Positions 58,900 to 64,000 of a DNA stretch of 64,000 nt are shown in pieces. Every line of letters begins with the position of its first letter. Position 1 is the stretch's first letter. This DNA comes from Streptomyces sparsogenes (GTDB lineage: Bacteria > Actinomycetota > Actinomycetes > Streptomycetales > Streptomycetaceae). The notes under the pieces are model-generated. The model was given only the letters and a program-made list of their open reading frames with translations, had not been told where the DNA came from and did not search any database. Location: contig NZ_MAXF01000230.1 in the NCBI RefSeq assembly GCF_001704635.1, positions 1 to 64,000 on the forward strand, read 5' to 3'. Both the position numbers and the translations under genes were made by a program.

Positions 58900-60741
58900 G
58901 TGACTTCCAGTCCACCCACTCGCCACCCGCGCGGCATGCGCCGTTTGGCGACGTCCACGGCACTGCTCGCCCTGCTAGTCGGCGGCATGCTCACCGCTCC
59001 CTCCTCCGCGGTCGCCAAAAGAGTGACCCCGGTGCCGGGCGACCCGCTCACCGGCAGCGGCGCCGTGCCCCGTACGGTCCTCACCAAGGCTCAGCTCTCC
59101 CGCGGCACCCCCACCGACACCGTCCCGGACAGCGCCTTCGCTCTGCCCGCCGAGGCGGCGCCGCCCACACACACCTTCGAGGGCACTCTGACCCTCAACG
59201 GCACCTCCAGGGCCGGCGGCTACCGTATGCTCAAGGACACCGCCGGCTACTCCGACCTCGAGGCCACCAAGCACCTCCCCCGTTTCAGCGCCACTCTCGT
59301 GCAGAACGGCAGCCACCTCATCCCGACCGTGCGCGGGCTGCGCTACACCGGGAACGCCGCCTGGAACCTCGCCGTGGGGGTCGGCAGGGCCTGGCAGGAG
59401 GACGGCGACGGCGGCCCCACGCGCGCCTCGTTGCCCTTCGCGCTGGTCGAACGGAACGCCAACTGCGTGCACAACGGGGTCCTCTCCTTCCTCTTCGACG
59501 CGTCCTCTATCTCCAAGGTCCGCTACCAGATCACCGCGGAAACCTGCGCTTACCACCAGTTCGACATGTGGGGCCAGGTGGGCGCCACTTATCGGCCGGG
59601 CCCGATCCCCGGGGGCAAGGCCGCGCGGAAGGCCTACGCGGCCGAGGTCGCAGGCCGGCTGCCCACCAAACCCATCGCGCAGCTCGCCACCGACCACCCC
59701 GGCGCCGACGTGGACACCTCGAAATTCGGGGGGGAGATCACCCCCAGCGCGCTCAGCACCTACGGCTTCTACTACGACGGCGTGAACTACGTCGGCGGCT
59801 GTCAGACCAGGCGGGGTCAGTACCCGTTCTGCGGGCAGATGTTGCTGCCCTCCTACTCCACCGCCAAGTCCGCCTTCGCCAGCACCGCCATGCTCCGGCT
59901 CGCCCAGCGCTACGGCACCGGTGTCGCGGACCAGCGCCTGACCGACCTGGTACCGGAAACCGCCGGGAAGAGGGCCTGGTCGGGTGTCACCATCAACCAC
60001 GCCCTGGACATGTCCACCGGCAACTACACCTCGGCGGGCTTCGAGATCGACGAGGCCGGCAGCACCATGCTCGACTTCTTCCTCGCCGAGCCATACACCG
60101 CCAAGATGAACAAGGCGCTGTCCTTCCCACGCAAGGCCACCCCGGGCAGCCAGTGGGTCTACCACACCTCTGACACCTTCCTGGCGACCCGCGCCTTGAA
60201 CAACTACCTCCGGAAAAAGACAGGTCCCCGCGCGGACCTGTTCAACATGCTCCGCGACGAGGTCCTCACCCCGATCGGTATCAGCCCGGACGCCGGCGCC
60301 ACCTCCCGTACGGACAACAGCGCGCACGGGGTCCCCTTCGGCGGGTACGGGATGTTCTGGACCCAGGACGATATCGCCAAGTTCGCCAAGTTCCTGAACA
60401 ACGATGCCGGCGCGGTGGGCGGCCGCCAGGTGCTGCACCCGGGCCTGCTGGCCGACTCCATGCAGCAGAACCCGTCAGAACGCGGCGTCACCACCACAGG
60501 CAGCACACCGATGCGCTACCAGAACGGCTTCTGGGACCGGGAGTTCACGGCCGCGGACAACCCCGCCTACACCAAGCCGTTCCACGTACCGTTCATGTCG
60601 GGATTCGGAGGCATCACCGTCGCGATGATGCCCAACGGCTCCACGTACTACTGCTTCAGCGACAATTACGAGTACGGCTGGAGCGCGGCAGTATCCGAGT
60701 CCCAAAAGCTCGCCCCCATGGCCTCCGGCGCACGTCCCTGA
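58900..60741 (+). CDS. Secreted serine hydrolase, beta-lactamase/PBP-like fold
   Basis: A 613-residue exported protein. The GTG at 58900 follows AAGAAGGA; a signal peptide with Arg residues and a hydrophobic core (LATSTALLALLVGGML) ends near AVA. The N-terminal 280 residues have no motif I know. Then comes LLPSYSTAKSAF with the Ser320-x-x-Lys323 pair of class C beta-lactamase-like enzymes, later YHTSD in the Tyr-x-Asn/Ser position and SGFGGI in the third-motif position. It may be an esterase, amidase or peptidase acting outside the cell. The gene stands alone, without an operon partner. Confidence 0.75.
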   Translation: MTSSPPTRHPRGMRRLATSTALLALLVGGMLTAPSSAVAKRVTPVPGDPLTGSGAVPRTVLTKAQLSRGTPTDTVPDSAFALPAEAAPPTHTFEGTLTLNGTSRAGGYRMLKDTAGYSDLEATKHLPRFSATLVQNGSHLIPTVRGLRYTGNAAWNLAVGVGRAWQEDGDGGPTRASLPFALVERNANCVHNGVLSFLFDASSISKVRYQITAETCAYHQFDMWGQVGATYRPGPIPGGKAARKAYAAEVAGRLPTKPIAQLATDHPGADVDTSKFGGEITPSALSTYGFYYDGVNYVGGCQTRRGQYPFCGQMLLPSYSTAKSAFASTAMLRLAQRYGTGVADQRLTDLVPETAGKRAWSGVTINHALDMSTGNYTSAGFEIDEAGSTMLDFFLAEPYTAKMNKALSFPRKATPGSQWVYHTSDTFLATRALNNYLRKKTGPRADLFNMLRDEVLTPIGISPDAGATSRTDNSAHGVPFGGYGMFWTQDDIAKFAKFLNNDAGAVGGRQVLHPGLLADSMQQNPSERGVTTTGSTPMRYQNGFWDREFTAADNPAYTKPFHVPFMSGFGGITVAMMPNGSTYYCFSDNYEYGWSAAVSESQKLAPMASGARP

Positions 60742-60769
60742 TCTGTTCGCGGCAGTCGCACAGTTTCGG

Positions 60770-61185
60770 CCAGTCGTCCCGGTCGGAGGTCCGTTCCCGT
60801 ACGGGAGCTGGGGAGCGGAGCCGACGAGAACGTCGATGGCGTCCTTGTGGCCGTGCAGGCCGCCGGCATCGCTCGGCAGCCGCACCGCAGTGAGGCTGTC
60901 CGCCTGGGTGACGTCTTGGACCCGAAGCCGGAAGAGCGCCCAGCGCAGCCGGGCGGTATCTGTCGTCCCGAACCGGATGCGTACGGAGCCGTGGTCACCG
61001 AACAGGTCGCGTTGCGCGGCCTGAACCCCGGTCTCGCTCAGCGGTTCGTGCCCGGCTTCGCAGAAGGCCACGATCTCGGCGAGACCGTCCATCGCCCACC
61101 GGTGCCGGACTGCCGCGGTCGCGTAGGCGGACACGCCGCGTCTGCCGGTGCTCGTGCGCAGAACACCGAGGAGTTCCGAGGGCAT
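60770..61185 (-). pseudogene. Toxin-antitoxin remnant: antitoxin joined to a PIN-toxin fragment
   Basis: From 61185 the frame reads SELLGVLRTSTGRRGVSAYATAAV and LAEIVAFCEAGHEPLSETGV, like the ribbon-helix-helix-type antitoxins of actinomycete VapBC pairs. After LFGDHGS it continues in frame with ARLRWALFRLRVQDVTQADSL and AGGLHGHKDAIDVLV, matching the C-terminal part of PIN-domain toxins (GHK-AID). The middle, with the toxin start and most acidic residues, is missing. An inactive fusion left by a deletion. Confidence 0.55.
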
Positions 61186-61210
61186 CGAGACGGGAACGCT
61201 CGACAACAGC

Positions 61211-61321
61211 TTATCGCCTGACGGTGATGTTGTCTGCCCGGCCGTCGTCGTGCATGTCCTGGGCGTGCTCCACGGCATGGACGGGGAAGTTCAGGACTAC
61301 CTCACCGGCCCTGTACCACTA
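61211..61321 (-). pseudogene. Tail of a small unidentified gene
   Basis: A minus-strand frame reads YRAGEVVLNFPVHAVEHAQDM, then RADNITVRR and stop, 25 bases before the antitoxin remnant. A stop codon closes it upstream, so it has no start. Family unknown. Confidence 0.3.
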
Positions 61322-61458
61322 CGACGACCTGTGGGCCGAGGAACGCCGGCTCGACGGGTACGACCCAGCAGTCCGAGCAGCGCCCCAGTCTCTCCCCCGA
61401 GGCTGGGGCGCCTCTTCGCGCACGCCACCAGCACTGTTCGATGCAGGGTGCGCATATG

Positions 61459-61791
61459 ACATGGTCAGCAGCTACTTCGGGGGAGATCCGGAGCTGTTCG
61501 CCGCGCTGGTGGCAGTGCCGGCGAGCGTCGGCGGTCTCGTCGGCGGCGTGCTCGGGGCGAAGATTCAGGCGAATGATGGTCGGGATCAGGCGAGAGCGGC
61601 TCGCGTGCAGCGCAGATATCCGCCGAGGCTCAACGCGTGGCCGCCCTCTGGTCTGTCCGGCAGGCTCAGACAGCGGACTTCATTCAGCGAGGTTCTTCCG
61701 CGGTGCCCGGGTGAACCCCTTGGAGCGGCTCCGGGCCCGCCGGCGGCTGAGGGAGGAGATCGCCGCGCTGGGGCCTCCCCCTGAGTGGTGA
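61459..61791 (+). pseudogene. Small membrane-anchored protein, frameshifted
   Basis: ATG at 61459 starts MVSSYFGGDPELFAALVAVPASVGGLVGGVLGAKIQ, one membrane helix. The frame then degenerates; the expected coiled continuation (ISAEAQRVAALWSVRQAQTADFIQ) is in another frame from about 61610, and the plausible tail (NPLERLRARRRLREEIAALG) in a third. Two shifts make it a pseudogene unless sequencing errors are involved. Confidence 0.45.
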
Positions 61792-61849
61792 CCAGGCTGA
61801 TCCTGGATCTGCTTGATCCGGAGGAAGCGAGAAGACCGCCGATGGCGAT

Positions 61850-62420
61850 GAAGGACCACCCTGACGAGTCCAGGTCCGATGCGACCCGGCAGTTGGGGGC
61901 CCGGGTGGTCGAGGCAGAGCCGAGGGAGCGGAAGCCGGCGACCGAGCGGGACATACTCCGCGGGCGGTCAAGTCTTTCGCCGGGGAGACCAACGGGTGAG
62001 TCGCTTACGGTTCGTCGCCGACCGCCGGGACGCCTGCGGCGTGAAGCGGCTTTGCGGGGTCTTGGACCTGAACCGGTCCAGCTACGTCAAAGTGGCTCTC
62101 CGGCAGGAACGCGAGGGCGTCCCGGCAGAGCGAGGACCGGCTCCTGGCCGAGCGGATCCGCTGCGTAGACACGCGTCCGCACCACCGTCGGGGACCCGGC
62201 AGCCTCACAGGTTCCGGACCTGTTCCAGCGGGACTTCACCGTCACCGATCCGGGGCGAAATACATGCGCGACATCACGTGTCTCCCGCTCGCGGGCGGGG
62301 AGTTCCTCTATCTCGCGACCGTGCTGGAGTGCTTCAGCCGCAGGGTCGTCGGCTGGCCCCATCGCCGACCACCCGCGCACCAGCCTGGTCGCCGACTGAC
62401 GGCAGACGGCGGCCTCGACC
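61850..62420 (+). pseudogene. IS3-family element remnant (orfA end and orfB start)
   Basis: The end of OrfA can be read (a VKSFAGET-like string near 61970), then OrfB starts with SRLRFVADRRDACGVKRLCGVLDLNRSSY, shifts frame to EDRLLAERIRCVDTRPH and again to GAKYMRDITCLPLAGGEFLYLATVLECFSRRVVGW, the first catalytic-core strands. The rest is missing. Multiple shifts and deletions show it is old. Confidence 0.65.
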
Positions 62421-62624
62421 CGTGGCGGGCTGCCGGTGCCGTCGGCATCCGGCCGATCGCGGTGCCCAGGTATCGGTCCTGCGGACCGAAGTCCCCGGAA
62501 GGAGGAAGCGCGTCGTCCGTCTCTGACTCAGTGCCCTGTGACAGTCCGATGGCTCCGCAGTGGGCGCCGAGCGGATGGGCGAAGAGTGGTCGGGCGAGAG
62601 GGCGTCGCATGAGGTCGAGAGCGG

Positions 62625-63083
62625 TCATCGACGAGGGCCTGCCGCAAGGGGGAGTATGGCGATGACCATCTTTCCGTTCTCGATCTCCTCGACCGACCAC
62701 GCACTGGCGAGGCTGTCCACGATGAACAGCCCGCGCCCGCTTGCGGCCACCGTCCCTTCGTCAACAGATGAGTTCGAAGGTCGGACAGGGACGGCAGTGA
62801 TGTCGGCCCCGCGGTCAACGACGCCCAATGCCGCACCGAACTCGTAAGCCTCAACCCTTATGAGGACCGCACCGCTGCTGTGCTGGATGGCGTTGGCGAT
62901 GAGCTCGCCGGCCACCAGCATGGCGTCGAAGAGGTGATCCTCCGCCTTGCCGTCCAGGATTTCGGCCAGGACGGTACGGGCGGCGCGCTGCGGAGCATCG
63001 AGCCCGTCGAGCACCACATCACGGTGGATCAACAGGTCTCCGAGGCTCCGGTCATGCACCAGTTCAGCAGTGGTCGGGGGCAT
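62625..63083 (-). CDS. RsbW-like ATP-binding protein (HATPase_c)
   Basis: A 152-residue single-domain GHKL ATPase, the size of Streptomyces anti-sigma-factor-like kinases. The N box is AGELIANAIQHS (Glu60, Asn64), ALGVVDRGAD is the G1 region and GRGLFIVDSLASAW the G2 box. In this family the protein phosphorylates an anti-anti-sigma factor or binds sigma; no partner gene is adjacent. It starts about 28 bases past the permease stop on the same strand. Confidence 0.85.
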   Translation of the reverse strand: MPPTTAELVHDRSLGDLLIHRDVVLDGLDAPQRAARTVLAEILDGKAEDHLFDAMLVAGELIANAIQHSSGAVLIRVEAYEFGAALGVVDRGADITAVPVRPSNSSVDEGTVAASGRGLFIVDSLASAWSVEEIENGKMVIAILPLAAGPRR

Positions 63084-63110
63084 CCTCGTCTCCTCGCATC
63101 GGGAGGGGAG

Positions 63111-64000
63111 CTACGCGGTGACTGCCTCCCTGGCCGCGGTGTCGTCGTCGAAGATCATCTCCGGTGCGGGCCGTCGGAAGCCCTTGGTCAGGACGCCCAG
63201 GTAGACCACGCCGATCGCCAGCCAGACGCCGCCGATCTGGAGTGCGACGTCATCGAGCCTCGTGAGCAGGTAGAGGGAAACGCCGGCGCCGAGGGCCGGC
63301 ATCACCAGGTGCGAGAAGAGGTTGGGGGTGCGGCCGAGTCGGCGCTCTCGGACCAGGTGGGCGATCACGCAGACGTTCACCAGGGTGAAGCCGAGGAAGG
63401 CGCCGAAGTTGATGAATGAGGTGGCTGTGGTCAGGTCGAGTTTCATGGCGATGACACCGGCGGCCGCGGTCAGCAGCAGGTTCAGGACGGGCGTGCCGGT
63501 CTTCCCCGACAGGTTGCCGAAGACGGCCCTGGGCAGGGCGCCGTCGCGTCCCATGACGTACATGAGGCGGGCGGCGGAGGCTTGCAGGGCGATACAGGAG
63601 GCGATGGATCCGGCGATGGTGACGAAGTTGATGATCTCGGCGTACGTCTCGCCGCCGACCTGGACCTTCAGGTGGTAGGCGGCCGCGTCGACGTCGGCGA
63701 ACTTCGCGCCGGGGTGAACCAGTTGCATCACGAAGGACAGCACGATGAAGATCGCTCCGGCGGCAATGACGCAGCCGACGATGCCGCGGCCGATCGTCCT
63801 CGCCCCGCCCCTGGCCTCCTCGCCCAGCGTGGAGACGGCGTCGAAGCCGAGGAAGGAGTACGCGGCGATAGCAGCGGCCGCAGTGACCGCGCCGATCGAA
63901 GTGCCGGAGTTCCACAGAGCGTCCGTGGCGGGGGCGGACGAGCCGTGCTTGCCGAGGAAGACGACACACAGGGTGGCGAAGAGGACCAGCGACCCCAGAG
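63111..64000 (-). CDS. Amino-acid permease (APC family), partial
   Basis: The C-terminal 296 residues of a cationic or general amino-acid permease; the start is beyond the window. AYSFLGFDAVSTLGEEARGGARTIGRGIVG is the signature region, followed by five or six membrane helices with SASRLMYVMGRDGALPR-like (QASAARLMYVMGRDGALPRAVF) motif. It imports an amino acid with a proton or by exchange. Upstream coding is unbroken to the window edge. Confidence 0.88.
   Translation of the reverse strand, partial: LGSLVLFATLCVVFLGKHGSSAPATDALWNSGTSIGAVTAAAAIAAYSFLGFDAVSTLGEEARGGARTIGRGIVGCVIAAGAIFIVLSFVMQLVHPGAKFADVDAAAYHLKVQVGGETYAEIINFVTIAGSIASCIALQASAARLMYVMGRDGALPRAVFGNLSGKTGTPVLNLLLTAAAGVIAMKLDLTTATSFINFGAFLGFTLVNVCVIAHLVRERRLGRTPNLFSHLVMPALGAGVSLYLLTRLDDVALQIGGVWLAIGVVYLGVLTKGFRRPAPEMIFDDDTAAREAVTA

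Overview
The window looks like an accessory region of a Streptomyces or close relative: very high GC, GTG starts, tightly overlapping operons, and transposase types typical of streptomycetes. There is no rRNA, tRNA, CRISPR array or phage structural module that I can see. It alternates intact catabolic operons with debris from mobile elements.

Layout. 1-3074: three insertion sequences end to end, each junction a CTAG tetranucleotide. 3410-9768: a minus-strand block of PucR regulator, fold-type III PLP decarboxylase, permease and D-aminoacylase, apparently for N-acyl-D-amino acids. 9948-11114: overlapping remnants of integrase-type transposases that have cut off a LacI gene (11176-11325). 11329-27457: a large carbohydrate-utilisation locus with an aldo/keto reductase, a 630-residue protein of unknown function, a lactonase-type amidohydrolase, a CE7 esterase, a GntR/FCD regulator, a secreted beta-helix protein, an ABC sugar importer without its ATPase, a GH29 alpha-L-fucosidase, an RraA-like protein, a secreted beta-propeller protein and an MFS transporter. 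Six copies of the element ATCG-N5-CGAT sit at its promoters. 27620-30748: a large FAD oxidoreductase and an IclR regulator whose promoters share TTGCACA-N3-TGCAT.

30801-32360: debris, including a fragment of a type I restriction hsdR gene fused in frame to a transposase start, and two head-to-head integrase remnants. 32361-34963: AraC regulator, NmrA-type reductase and a quinone-reductase-like flavoprotein. 34964-39352: more debris (IS701, IS1182 and IS5 pieces, an AfsR-like NB-ARC remnant, a membrane-protein piece) around one intact unknown gene (37347-38489). 39312-42253: truncated VOC protein, ketopantoate-reductase-like gene and divergent LysR. 42268-43128: an internally deleted IS3 element.

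43261-48045 is a five-gene overlapping operon (two SDRs, MFS transporter, C45 acyltransferase-like hydrolase, polysaccharide deacetylase) divergent from an unusual LuxR-type regulator fused to a periplasmic-binding-protein domain (48322-50013). 50076-50952: integrase and aminotransferase remnants. 51182-57447: a peptide/nickel-type ABC importer operon with a permease-ATPase fusion and a nitrilase, divergent from a LysR regulator. 58900-60741: a secreted SxxK serine hydrolase. 60770-62420: degraded toxin-antitoxin genes, a broken small gene and an IS3 remnant. The window closes with an RsbW-like ATPase and a partial amino-acid permease.

Best leads for something new: the carbohydrate locus with its shared operator and its uncharacterised enzymes, the LuxR-binding-protein fusion with its hydrolase operon, and the hsdR fragment chimera. 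All functional assignments come from motifs and family resemblance read by eye; no database search was run.
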